Source of the DNA: DASSYK01 sp036258315 | GTDB taxonomy: Bacteria > Actinomycetota > Thermoleophilia > Solirubrobacterales > 70-9 | Assembly (NCBI GenBank): GCA_036258315.1 | Contig: DATADX010000009.1 | Coordinates: forward strand, 1-32,666 | Length of the DNA stretch: 32,666 bases | Direction of reading: 5' to 3' | Shown here: positions 22,508-31,057 of the stretch, in pieces | How positions within the stretch are numbered: the first letter of the stretch is position 1 | Layout: each line of letters starts with the position of its first letter | Program-made: the position numbers and the translations under genes | Notes under the pieces: model-generated | What the model saw: only the letters and a program-made list of their open reading frames with translations | Told to the model about the DNA's origin: nothing | Database searches by the model: none

Positions 22508-25423
22508 ATGGAGCTGCTCGCCCCTGACCCTGCTCGGATCGCTCCCGTCGCCGGCGAGCCGGCCCCCGACAGGGCGCCCGACGAGCTGGCGGCGGGCACG
22601 CCGGAGCCGCTGCGATCCGATCTGGCCGGGCTGCTCGGCGCCGATCGGGTCCTGACGCGCGCGATCGACCTGGTCAGCTACGCGTCCGACGCGAGCCCCT
22701 ATCGCGTCTTCCCCAAGGCCGTGGTGATGGCCCGCGAGACCGGCGACGTCGCCAAGGCGTTCGAATACGGCCTCCGCAACGGGATCCCGGTGACGCTCCG
22801 CGCCGCCGGAACCAGCCTCAGCGGCCAGGCCCAGGGGGACGGGATCATCGTCGACGTCCGCCGCCACTGGGGCGGCATCGCGGTCGAGGACGCCGGCGCC
22901 CGGGCGCGCGTCAGGCCGGGGACGCTGCTCGGTCACGCCAACCGGGTCCTGGCGCCCCACGGCCGCAAGCTCGGCCCCGACCCGGCGAGCACCGACATCG
23001 CCTCCGTCGGCGGGGTGATCGCGAACAACTCGGGCGGGATGCGCTGCGGCGTCACCCACGACTCGTACAGCACGGTCAGCGCGCTCACCTTCGTGCTTCC
23101 GTCCGGGACGACGATCGACAGCGCCGCGCCTGGCGCCGAGGATGCGTTCGCCTGCGCCGAGCCCGAGCTCGCGGCGGGTCTGGAGGCGATCCGCGACGAG
23201 GTCCGCGCCGATCCCGAGCTGACCGCGCGGATTCGCCGCAAGTTCGAGATCAAGAACACGACCGGGTACCGGCTCTGCGCGTTCCTCGACGCCGACACGC
23301 CCGTCGAGATCTTCCGGCGGCTGCTCGTCGGCTCGGAGGGGACTCTCGCCTTCGTCGCCGAGGCGGTGTTCGAGACCGTGCCGCTGCTGCCGCGGACGAC
23401 GACGAGCTGGATCCACTTCGAGAGCATCGACGCCGCCTGCGAACCGGTTCCCGACCTCGTCGCCGCGGGCGCGAGCGCCGTCGAGCTGATGGTGGCGCCC
23501 GCCCTGATGGTCGCCGCCAACTCGATCCCGGGAACCCCCGAGCACTGGAAGCAGCTGCCGCCGACCTCGGCCGCGCTGCTGGTCGAGTTCCGCAGCGACG
23601 ACGACGCCGAGCTCGACCGGCTGCAGCGCGCCGGGGAGGAGGTGCTCGCCTTGCGGGCGACGCTCCGCGGCCCCGAGTTCACCCGCGACCCTGAGACGGT
23701 CGAGTTGAACTGGAGGGTGCGGGAGGGACTGCACGGGCTGATCGGCCGCCTGCGGCCGGAGGGGACCGCGCTGATGATCGAGGACGTCTGCGTGCCGCCG
23801 GCGCGGATCGCCGAGTCGGCCGCTGACATCCAGGCGCTGCTCGGCGAGCACGGCTTCCTGACGGGCGTCGCCGGCCACACCTCCGCGGGCAACCTCCATT
23901 TCATGCTCACCCCGGACTTTTCGAAGCCCGAGGACCTCGAGCGCTATGAGGCGTTCATGGAGAAGCTCGTCGCGCTGATCGTCGACAAGTACGACGGGTC
24001 GCTGAAGGCCGAGCACGGGACCGGCCTCAACATGGCGCCCTACGTCGAGCGCGAGTGGGGCGAGCGGGCGACCGGGCTGATGTGGCGGGTCAAGGCGCTC
24101 GCCGACCCCGGCGGCGTGCTCGCCCCCGGGGTGGTGCTGAGCCGCGATCCGGGCGTGCACCTCCGCAACATGAAGACGACCCCGCCGATCGAGGAGGTGG
24201 CGACGAACTGTGTCGAGTGCGGGTTCTGCGAGCCCGCCTGCCCGAGCCGCCACCTGACGCTCACCCCCCGGCAGCGGATCGTCGTCCGGCGCGAGATGGC
24301 GCGCCAGCCCGAGGGCTCGGCGGTCCAGGCGGCGCTGCTCGAGCAGTACGAGTACGAGGGCCTCGAGACCTGCGCCGCCGACTCGACCTGCGCGCTCGCC
24401 TGCCCGCTCGGGATCGACACCGGCACCCTCGTCAAGGGCCTGCGCCGCCGCCAGCACGGCGAGCGGGCCGAGCGCCGGGCGCGCCGGCTGGCGGCTCGCT
24501 GGCGGGGCGTCGAGCGGGTCGCGCGCGCCGGACTGCGCGCCGGCGGGCTGCTGCGCGGGGCCCCGGTCCGCGCCGGGGCGCGGGCGGCGCGATCGCTGCT
24601 CAGCGACGAAGTCGTCCCCGACTTCCTTCGCGAGATGCCGCGCGCCGCGCGGGCGAAGCTGCCGGAGACCTCGCGCGAGGGCGCGGCGGCCCTCTACATG
24701 CCCTCGTGCCTGAACCGCATCTTCGGCCGCTCGCGCGGCGCCGACCTCGGGCTCGAGCTGCCGCAGACGCTGGTCGAGGTCTCCGCTCGAGCGGGCCTGC
24801 CGGTGTGGATCCCAGACGACGTCGCCGGCCACTGCTGCGCCGTGCCGTGGAGCTCGAAGGGGTTCGACGGCGGTCACGAGCTGATGGCGAATCGCACCGT
24901 CGAGGCGCTCTGGCGCTGGAGCGGGGAGGGGGAGCTTCCGATCGTGATCGACGCGAGCTCCTGCGCGCTCGGGCTCAGCGCGGAGGTCGCCCCGGCGCTC
25001 GACGAGGCCAACCTCGAGCGCCACGGCTCGCTCGAGATCCTCGATTCGATCTCCTGGGCGCACGACCGGCTGCTGCCCGGCCTCGAGGTGAGCGCCAAGC
25101 TCGGTTCGGTTGCGATCCACCCGACCTGCTCGGTCCGGCAGCTCGGTATCGCCGCCAAGCTCGAGGCCCTTGGCGCTGAGATCGCGGACGACGTGAAGCT
25201 CCCCCTGCGGGCGACGTGTTGCGGGATGGCCGGAGACCGCGGCCTGCTCCACCCCGAGCTGACCCGGTCGGCGACCGCGGAGGAGGCGGCCGAGCTGCGC
25301 GGCGAGAGCCACGACGCCTACCTGTCGAGCAACCGCACCTGCGAGCTCGGCCTCGAGCACGGGACGGGACGGCCCTACGAGTCCTTCCTGCTCGCGCTCG
25401 AGCAGGTCACCCGCACCGCCTAG
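22508..25423 (+). CDS. FAD-linked D-2-hydroxyacid dehydrogenase with fused Fe-S/CCG module
   Basis: 971 residues from the ATG at 22508. The N-terminal half is an FAD-binding type 4 oxidase of the D-lactate dehydrogenase/GlcD kind: TLRAAGTSLSGQAQG, SVGGVIANNSGGMRCG, LLVGSEGTLAFVAEA, and HTSAGNLHFML. Then come two Fe-S sites: C568-x2-C571-x2-C574-x3-C578P, and C622...C628-x3-C632P, in which Asp625 takes the place of one cysteine. Two CCG domains end it (CCAVPWSSKG; CCGMAGDRG). Such enzymes oxidise D-lactate, D-2-hydroxyglutarate or similar acids and pass electrons to the respiratory chain. Next to a benzoylformate decarboxylase-like gene, a mandelate-type aryl hydroxyacid is a possible substrate, by inference. 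Confidence 0.85.
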   Translation: MELLAPDPARIAPVAGEPAPDRAPDELAAGTPEPLRSDLAGLLGADRVLTRAIDLVSYASDASPYRVFPKAVVMARETGDVAKAFEYGLRNGIPVTLRAAGTSLSGQAQGDGIIVDVRRHWGGIAVEDAGARARVRPGTLLGHANRVLAPHGRKLGPDPASTDIASVGGVIANNSGGMRCGVTHDSYSTVSALTFVLPSGTTIDSAAPGAEDAFACAEPELAAGLEAIRDEVRADPELTARIRRKFEIKNTTGYRLCAFLDADTPVEIFRRLLVGSEGTLAFVAEAVFETVPLLPRTTTSWIHFESIDAACEPVPDLVAAGASAVELMVAPALMVAANSIPGTPEHWKQLPPTSAALLVEFRSDDDAELDRLQRAGEEVLALRATLRGPEFTRDPETVELNWRVREGLHGLIGRLRPEGTALMIEDVCVPPARIAESAADIQALLGEHGFLTGVAGHTSAGNLHFMLTPDFSKPEDLERYEAFMEKLVALIVDKYDGSLKAEHGTGLNMAPYVEREWGERATGLMWRVKALADPGGVLAPGVVLSRDPGVHLRNMKTTPPIEEVATNCVECGFCEPACPSRHLTLTPRQRIVVRREMARQPEGSAVQAALLEQYEYEGLETCAADSTCALACPLGIDTGTLVKGLRRRQHGERAERRARRLAARWRGVERVARAGLRAGGLLRGAPVRAGARAARSLLSDEVVPDFLREMPRAARAKLPETSREGAAALYMPSCLNRIFGRSRGADLGLELPQTLVEVSARAGLPVWIPDDVAGHCCAVPWSSKGFDGGHELMANRTVEALWRWSGEGELPIVIDASSCALGLSAEVAPALDEANLERHGSLEILDSISWAHDRLLPGLEVSAKLGSVAIHPTCSVRQLGIAAKLEALGAEIADDVKLPLRATCCGMAGDRGLLHPELTRSATAEEAAELRGESHDAYLSSNRTCELGLEHGTGRPYESFLLALEQVTRTA

Positions 25424-25481
25424 CTAGGCGCTCAGCCCGGGAGGTTGACGGCCGCGTTGTCGCCATCGCCGGTGGCCGACC

Positions 25482-25487
25482 TATACT
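25482..25487 (+). promoter_or_regulatory. Putative -10 hexamer of the PAP2 gene
   Basis: TATACT, five of six matches to the consensus, eight bases before the GTG at 25496. It suggests a leaderless mRNA. A TTGTCG at 25456 is a weak -35 candidate at a long 20-base spacing. Confidence 0.45.
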
Positions 25488-25495
25488 CGCGCGCC

Positions 25496-26458
25496 GTGTT
25501 GCAGCCGCCGAGTCCCCGCCGCGGAGCGGGGCCCCGCACGAACTGGCGCCCGATCGTGAGAGGGGTGGCGGCCGCCGCGCTGACCGCCGCCGTCGCAGCG
25601 CCGCTTGTGCGCAAGCGGCTGAAGCTGCCCGCCGCGGCCACCGTTGCCGCGGTTGTGGCCGGGCCCCCCGCGCTGGCGGTGCTGAAGCCGCGCACGCGCA
25701 AACGCGACGCCGCGCTTTACGCCCTGCAGATGTGGGCCTTCCTCCATTGCAAGGACATGCCGCACGACGATCCCGCGGCGCTCCGGCGCCGCTTGCGGAT
25801 CGACTATCCGAACCGCGCGGACCGCGCCCTCGGAGGTGGCGTGCTGCCGAACGTGCGCCTGCAGCGCGCGCTGGCGGGGCTCGGGCGCGGCAACCCGCTC
25901 GACCGCACCCTTTCCTGGATCCACTGGCTCTGGTTCCTCGAGCCGCACGGTTCGCTCGCGTGGATCCTCGCGCGCCACCCGGAGCGCTTCCCGAACTCGG
26001 CTCGCCAGATGTGTGCGGTCTTCGACATCGGCTGTCTCGTCTACGCGAGCGTGCCGACGGCGCCGCCCTGGTGGGCGTCGGAAGAAGGGCATACCGACGA
26101 GCGCGTGCGCCGGATCATGGCCGAGGTGGGGGAGGAGCAGTGGGGACGTGCCTGGGAGCCGCTCTACGCCGTCCTCGGCGGCAACCCTTGGGCCGCGATG
26201 CCCTCGCTGCACATCGCGGCTTCGCTGATGGCGGCGATCCTGCTGAGCGAGGCCGGCCCTGTGGAAGGAGCCCTGGGCTGGGCCTACGTGGGGACGCTCG
26301 CCTTCGCGCTCGTCTACCTCGGGGAGCACTACGTCGTCGACCTGATCGCCGGCGCGGCGCTCGTCCTCTTGGTCAGGAAGGGGGAGCCGCTCGTCGAACC
26401 TGCGGCGCAGGAGGTGAGTCGGGGATTGCAGCGCCTGGAGCGGATCGCCAACCCGTAG
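25496..26458 (+). CDS. PAP2-superfamily membrane phosphatase/phosphotransferase
   Basis: 320 residues from the GTG at 25496, chosen for the -10 hexamer just upstream; the frame is open a little further to 25445. Several hydrophobic helices are seen. The catalytic motifs of the PAP2_3 (Aur1/inositol-phosphotransferase-like) branch are present: GNPWAAMPSLH with His239, then YLGEHYVVDLIAG with His278 and Asp282. The classical first motif KX6RP is not evident, as in that branch. It acts in the membrane on a lipid phosphate; the substrate is unknown. The flippase-like gene follows closely on the same strand. Confidence 0.8.
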   Translation: MLQPPSPRRGAGPRTNWRPIVRGVAAAALTAAVAAPLVRKRLKLPAAATVAAVVAGPPALAVLKPRTRKRDAALYALQMWAFLHCKDMPHDDPAALRRRLRIDYPNRADRALGGGVLPNVRLQRALAGLGRGNPLDRTLSWIHWLWFLEPHGSLAWILARHPERFPNSARQMCAVFDIGCLVYASVPTAPPWWASEEGHTDERVRRIMAEVGEEQWGRAWEPLYAVLGGNPWAAMPSLHIAASLMAAILLSEAGPVEGALGWAYVGTLAFALVYLGEHYVVDLIAGAALVLLVRKGEPLVEPAAQEVSRGLQRLERIANP

Positions 26459-26481
26459 TGGCCGTTTGCGACGATTCAAAG

Positions 26482-27636
26482 GTGACGGAGGAGCCGATCG
26501 ACAGCGCCTCCAACTGGAAGACGGCGCGGCAGGCAGAGGAGGAGGAGCCCAGCTTCTTCGCCAACCCGAAGCGGCTGCTGCAGACCTTCGTCGCGGTCAT
26601 CCTGCTCACCGTCGCGATCTACGTCCTGTTTCCCAAGGTCGTCGGGCTCGAGGACTCGATCGCGAAGATCGAGGACGGCGATCCGGTCTGGATCGCAGTC
26701 GCCCTCGCGTTCAACATCGTCGCCTTCGCCGCCTACGTGGCGCTCTTCCGCGGCATCGTCGGGGAGAAGGTGCTTCACCTCACCGTCGCCGAGAGCTACC
26801 AGATCACGATGGCGGGGCTGGCGGCCACCCGGTTGTTCTCGGCGGGAGGCGCGGGCGGCATCCTGCTCACCTATTGGGCCCTGCGAAAGGCGGGGATGGA
26901 GCGGCGCCAGTCGGCCTGCCGGATGATCGCCTTCCTCGTCCTCCTCTACTCGATCTACCTGTTCGCGCTCGTCCTGTTCGGGATCCTGCTCCGTACCGGC
27001 GTGCTGCCGGGCCGGGCGCCGCTCAGCGTGACGGTCATCCCCGCCGCCCTCGCCGGAGTGGTGATCGTGTTCGTGTTGCTGCTCACCCTGCTCCCCGACG
27101 ACTTCGAGCGGCGGATCGAGGGGATGACCTCGGGACGGTTCGGTCGGATCGCGCAGCGGCTCGCGACCGCCCCGGCGAGCTTCGCCCAGGGGGCTCGGAC
27201 GGCGCTCAGCTTCATCCGCTATCCGCGCGACGGCGCGCTCGCCCTCGCCGGAGCGATCGGGTTCTGGGGCGCGAACATCGGTGTTCTCTGGGCGAGCTTC
27301 CAGGCCTTCGACGTGTCGGTCCCGTTCGCGGTGATCGTCCAAGGGTTCTTCGTCGGGATGGTCGCGAACCTGTTCCCGCTTGCGCCCGGCGGCGTCGGCG
27401 CGGTCGACGCCGGGATGATCGGTGCCTTCGTCGTCTTCGGGGTGCCGGAGGCGCAGGTGTTCGTCGCCGTCCTCACATATCGTGTGATCGCCTTCTGGCT
27501 CCCGATCCCGCCCGGGATCATCGCCTTCTTCCAGCTCCGCAAGACGGTCCAGCGGTGGGAGGGGGAGGGCCGCGAGCGGATCTCGATGCGGCCGGTCGAT
27601 CGGACGCGCGAGGCGGTCGAGCCGTCCCCCTCGTAG
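26482..27636 (+). CDS. Lysylphosphatidylglycerol synthase TM-region/UPF0104-like membrane protein
   Basis: 384 residues from the GTG at 26482; a GTG at 26458 that overlaps the PAP2 stop is an alternative. After a polar, acidic leader come about eight helices of the LPG_synthase_TM (PF03706-like) family: ...SYQITMAGLAATRLFSAGGAGG, GFFVGMVANLFPLAPGGVGAVDAGMIG, and VLTYRVIAFWLPIPPGII. The last two are the most conserved stretches in this family. Members act in flipping or transferring glycolipid and phospholipid parts. The catalytic GNAT-like domain of MprF is absent. With the PAP2 gene it may form a lipid-handling pair. Confidence 0.82.
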   Translation: MTEEPIDSASNWKTARQAEEEEPSFFANPKRLLQTFVAVILLTVAIYVLFPKVVGLEDSIAKIEDGDPVWIAVALAFNIVAFAAYVALFRGIVGEKVLHLTVAESYQITMAGLAATRLFSAGGAGGILLTYWALRKAGMERRQSACRMIAFLVLLYSIYLFALVLFGILLRTGVLPGRAPLSVTVIPAALAGVVIVFVLLLTLLPDDFERRIEGMTSGRFGRIAQRLATAPASFAQGARTALSFIRYPRDGALALAGAIGFWGANIGVLWASFQAFDVSVPFAVIVQGFFVGMVANLFPLAPGGVGAVDAGMIGAFVVFGVPEAQVFVAVLTYRVIAFWLPIPPGIIAFFQLRKTVQRWEGEGRERISMRPVDRTREAVEPSPS

Positions 27637-27717
27637 CTACTTGCCGCTCCCACCGGGTACTATAAAAAGTGAAGTGAGCCCGGGACGATAGCCTGACGAG
27701 CGCGAGAGGAGGGCGTG

Positions 27718-28725
27718 ATGAGCGAAGAGCGGATCGAAGACCTGATCATCGTCGGCGGCGGCCCCGCCGGCTACACCGCTGCGCTCTACGCCGCCCGAGC
27801 CGAGCTCGAGCCGCTCGTGATCGAGGGCTTCGCCTGGGGCGGACAGCTCCAGAACACGACCCACGTCGAGAACTACCCCGGCTATGTCGAGGGTGTGATG
27901 GGCCCTGAGATGATGCAGGAGTTCCGCGCCCAGGCCGAGCGGTTCGGGACGCGGTTCATCACCGACGACGCCACCGAGCTGAAGCTGAGCGACGGCGACG
28001 TCCAGGAGGTCCACGTCGGCAAGGACGTGTACCGCTCTCGTGCGGTGGTCCTGTCGATGGGCGCCGAGCCGAAGCGGCTCGACATCCCGGGTGAGATGGA
28101 GCTCGCCGGTCGCGGCGTCTCGACCTGCGGCGTCTGCGACGGCGCCTTCTTCAAGAACATGGACGTGGCGGTGATCGGCGGCGGCGACTCGGCGATGGAG
28201 GACTCGATCTTCGTCTCGAAGTTCGCCGACAAGCTGACGATCATCCACCGCCGCGACGACTTCCGGGCCTCCAAGATCATGGAGGACCGCGCTCGCCGCA
28301 AGGACAACATCGAGGTGCTGACGCCCTACGTCCCTGAGGAGTTCATCGCCGGCGAGAACGGCAGGATCGAGTCGATCCGGCTCCGGAACGCCGAGACCGG
28401 CGAGGAGCGGACCATCGGTGTCGGCGGCGTCTTCGTCGCGATCGGACACCGCCCGCGCTCGGAGCTGGTCGCGGGACAGGTCGATCTCGACGACGAGGGC
28501 TACGTCCTCACCGAGGAGCCCTCGACCAAGACCAAGCTCGCGGGCGTGTTCGCGGTCGGTGACCTCGTCGACCGCACCTACCGCCAGGCGGTCACCGCCG
28601 CCGGTTCGGGCACCAAGGGCGCCCTCGACGCCGAGTGGTTCCTCCGCGACCTCCCCGGCCCCGCCGCCGAGGAGCACTGGGGCACCCAGACCGGCGCGAT
28701 CGTCGAAGCCGTCGACGCGGCCTAG
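27718..28725 (+). CDS. trxB: Thioredoxin reductase-like flavoprotein
   Basis: 335 residues; the ATG at 27718 sits behind GAGAGGAGGG. FAD site IIVGGGPAGYTAALYAAR (10-27), NAD(P)H site VIGGGDSAMEDS followed by HRRDDFRASKIM, and the C-terminal FAD motif GVFAVGDLVDRTYRQAVTAAGSG are all present. The redox pair is C137-G-V-C140, where the usual enzyme has CATC. The HRR-R pattern favours NADPH. It reduces thioredoxin or a related thiol carrier in the cytoplasm. No thioredoxin gene is adjacent. The last about 20 residues form an extension beyond the usual end. A cgATAGCCTg hexamer at about 27687-27694 is a possible -10. Confidence 0.9.
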   Translation: MSEERIEDLIIVGGGPAGYTAALYAARAELEPLVIEGFAWGGQLQNTTHVENYPGYVEGVMGPEMMQEFRAQAERFGTRFITDDATELKLSDGDVQEVHVGKDVYRSRAVVLSMGAEPKRLDIPGEMELAGRGVSTCGVCDGAFFKNMDVAVIGGGDSAMEDSIFVSKFADKLTIIHRRDDFRASKIMEDRARRKDNIEVLTPYVPEEFIAGENGRIESIRLRNAETGEERTIGVGGVFVAIGHRPRSELVAGQVDLDDEGYVLTEEPSTKTKLAGVFAVGDLVDRTYRQAVTAAGSGTKGALDAEWFLRDLPGPAAEEHWGTQTGAIVEAVDAA

Positions 28726-28730
28726 TCCCC

Positions 28731-28779
28731 GCGCGGCCGCGAAGCGGCCTAGCCGCCGCGCGGCCGCCGAAGCGGCCTA
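28731..28779. repeat. Tandem hairpin repeats, probable bidirectional terminator
   Basis: Two copies of a 21-22-base unit (28731-28751 and 28758-28779), each holding GGCCGC, a 3-4 base loop, GCGGCC. They start six bases after the trxB stop and cover the end of the convergent broken gene. They can act as terminators for both strands. A third partial match (GCGGCCTAG) is at the trxB stop. Confidence 0.5.
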
Positions 28780-29770
28780 ACGGGGTCGCGTTCTGGAGCT
28801 TTCTCCTGCCCAGCGGCCGGAAAGCGTCCAGACTCTGCTCCGAGAGACGTGACCCGCAACCGCTGCGCGACGGCGGCGAGGGTGGCCACTACCCGATCGG
28901 GCTGCTGCGTGACCTGGGCGTGCGTGAATCGCAGCGGCGTGAGGCCCGCGGCGGCATGGGCGTGGTCTCGCTCCCGATCGCGCGCCTGTTGCGCGGGCGT
29001 GCGGTGATACCTGAGCCCATCGGTCTCGACCACGAGACTGAGCTCCGGCCAGAAGAAGTCGACCCTGAACCCGTTCAACTGCGATTCAGTCGTGGGCCGG
29101 GGCAAGCGGTCCGGCGGAGGAGCAGCAGGAAGCGCCGTTCGAGCTCGGAGTCGGTGAGCGTGAAGGTGGCGCGGTCCAGGAGTCGCCGCAACGCGACGAC
29201 GCCGCGCATTCCGGCCGACCGCTCCACGATCGCGCGGAGCTCCTCGGGATCGATCAGATCCCGCTTGTCCGCCTCGTTGACGGCCGCTTCGAGCTGGCCC
29301 GGCGACAGGCAGGTACCGAGATCGATCAACGTGCGGGCGGCCGAGGTGACAGGGACGCCGTCGCAGCGAGTCAGTTGGGACACATCGAGCTGCGACGGCC
29401 GATGGATCCGGATTCCGTCGCGGCGGCGCCTCCTCTCGGCAGGAATGGAGACGTCGACCGGGACCTCGCGGTGGGTCGGGTCCTGCGCCCGAATCCGCCA
29501 CCTCGCCGCAGCGCTCCGGTGGCTCAATGCCGCCCCAGGTCCGCAGCAGAGGACAGCCGCCATCCAACGCCCCCGCCGGGTCAGATCGGGCCGGCCCACC
29601 GCGTACACACCCCGCCACACCGGAGGCAGCCGGCCGATCTCGAGCCTGTGCTGAATCGCGTCGTCGTTGATTCCAAGCTCGAGCAGCTGGGCGCGGCTGA
29701 CGGCCCCGTGCTGCCTGGCGGCGAGCGCCCAGACGGTTCCGCTGCGGTTGTGGACTCTCTCCCGGCCCAT
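28749..29770 (-). pseudogene. Frameshifted AbiEi-like / DUF559 endonuclease-fold protein
   Basis: The first frame (29770 to 29075) gives 231 residues: an N-terminal winged-helix start (ALAARQHGAVSRAQLLELGI) and a middle region typical of AbiEi-type antitoxin-like proteins (RIHRP...TSAARTLIDL), then LTDSELERRFLLLLRR. At about 29111 a missing base breaks the frame. The next frame carries on as DRLPRPTTESQLNGFRVDFFWPELSLVVETDG, a DUF559/Vsr-like nuclease core with its acidic residues, and ends at 28749. Inserting one base at CGCCG/GAC restores one protein of about 340 residues. Intact relatives are common in actinobacteria with unproven function. Decay or a sequencing error are both possible. 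Confidence 0.65.
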
Positions 29771-29807
29771 GGACCGGGAAGCGTCCGACCGAACAGGTTC
29801 GCCCCCT

Positions 29808-29961
29808 CTACGGCTTCTTGGCGCCCGCCTTCTTGCCGGAGTTGGGCTTGCCGTTGCCCTTCTGCTTGACGCACCGCGGCTTCTTGTGAACCGCGCTAGT
29901 CCATTCAGCGGCGCTGGTCAGGCGTACGAACGGCCTATCGGGAGTGTCCGCGCTCGCGCTA
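29808..29961 (-). other. Lys/Gly-rich open frame without a start, possible gene remnant
   Basis: Between the SGNH gene and the broken endonuclease gene one minus-strand frame reads RLTSAAEWTSAVHKKPRC and then a Lys/Gly/Asn-rich tail ending GKKAGAKKP and a stop at 29808. It has no credible start or ribosome site. It may be the end of a lost exported protein. Low confidence. Confidence 0.25.
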
Positions 29962-30978
29962 GTCCCCGCTGTTCACCAAGGGTTGCAGCGCCGGCACGAT
30001 CCGCTCGGCGATCGCCGCGTGTCCATCGGGGTTGGGGTGGAACGTTCCGGTGAAGCCCGAGCCCGCCTCGAACAGCGAGTCGTCGAGCTTCGCGACCCAG
30101 CGGTCCTCGCGCCGCACGCAGATGCCGTGGCCGGCAAAGCCCTCGTCCACCCCCTCCACCAGGGTCCAGCCGAGCTCCTCCGCCGACTCGCGCAGCTGCT
30201 CGTTCAGCGGCACCAGCAGCTTCGTTCGTGCCCACTCGAACTCGCGCGCGCTGATCCCGCCGAACTTGCACGGCCGGCCCTCGCGCCCGCTGGTTGCGTC
30301 GAAGTACTCGACCAGCAGGACGCGCTCGCGGGGAATCTCCTCGGGCAACGCTGCGTCCAGCTCGCGGTAGCCCTCCGCCAGCCTCTCGATCGAGGCCGGC
30401 ACTGAGACCCGCATCCGCTCGCGGGCCTCGAGCTGGCGGCGCAACGGCAGCTCGGGATCGAAGCGCTTCTCCTCGCATGGCTCGACGAGCACGCAGAAGA
30501 GCACGACCTTCAAGAAGCCGACGTCGTTGGCTCCGACGCTGACCATCACCGCGTCGACCGTGCGGCCCTCGACGACGTTTGCAAGGTTCTCGACCTGCGG
30601 CTTCAGCAGTCCGTCCCCCCGCGGCTCGATCCCCTTGTAGGGACCTAGCACCCCAACGTCGATCTGGGCGCCCGAGCAGGCGAAGGAGACAAAGCGATCA
30701 GCGGCCTCGCCACCCAATGCTTCGGTTGCCGCCAGCGCCTGGCCCGAGCGCAGCGAGCGGTGGCAGCGCCGGCTCTGCCAGTGCACCGGGTCGCGCCCGT
30801 CGGGGTTTCCTTCCCCCGAGGCAACCGAGTCTCCAAGCGAGACCACCAGGTGATCGCCGGCAGGATCGGGGTCGGTCTCACCGTCGTCGCCGCCTCCGCA
30901 GTCGCAGCCGGTCATCGTGACCGCCAAAGCCGCGAGCAGCGTGGCGATCGCGGCCGGGGCACGGGCGCTCGCTCTCAC
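29959..30978 (-). CDS. SGNH/GDSL-family hydrolase lipoprotein
   Basis: 339 residues from a GTG at 30978. A signal peptide ends in TMTGC with Cys25 lipidated, so it is surface-anchored. The SGNH blocks are present: GDSVASGEG with nucleophile Ser51, the oxyanion Gly in the ACSGAQ region (about 100), GAND with Asn151, and HPNPDGH (314-320) with the catalytic His. Several cysteines (about 26, 72, 101, 162, 168, 237, 287) suggest disulphides, as in actinobacterial secreted lipases/esterases. It likely cleaves an ester outside the cell; the substrate is unknown. TAGAGT six bases upstream supports a leaderless start. It diverges from the Vps62-like gene. Confidence 0.87.
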   Translation of the reverse strand: MRASARAPAAIATLLAALAVTMTGCDCGGGDDGETDPDPAGDHLVVSLGDSVASGEGNPDGRDPVHWQSRRCHRSLRSGQALAATEALGGEAADRFVSFACSGAQIDVGVLGPYKGIEPRGDGLLKPQVENLANVVEGRTVDAVMVSVGANDVGFLKVVLFCVLVEPCEEKRFDPELPLRRQLEARERMRVSVPASIERLAEGYRELDAALPEEIPRERVLLVEYFDATSGREGRPCKFGGISAREFEWARTKLLVPLNEQLRESAEELGWTLVEGVDEGFAGHGICVRREDRWVAKLDDSLFEAGSGFTGTFHPNPDGHAAIAERIVPALQPLVNSGD

Positions 30979-30984
30979 GGCGTG

Positions 30985-30990
30985 ACTCTA
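30985..30990 (-). promoter_or_regulatory. Putative -10 hexamer of the SGNH hydrolase gene
   Basis: TAGAGT on the minus strand, six bases before the GTG at 30978. Confidence 0.4.
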
Positions 30991-31057
30991 TGCCGCTCGG
31001 ACCCCGCCGCCAAGCAGTTTGCGGCGCGCCCGGGCCCTCTGAGAGGATCGCTCGACC

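Noticed and set aside
22358..25360. A 1000-codon open frame on the minus strand opposite the FAD/Fe-S dehydrogenase
   Set aside because: It is Arg/Gly/Ala-rich with no family motif, and the plus strand holds a fully recognisable enzyme. High GC content leaves antisense frames open.
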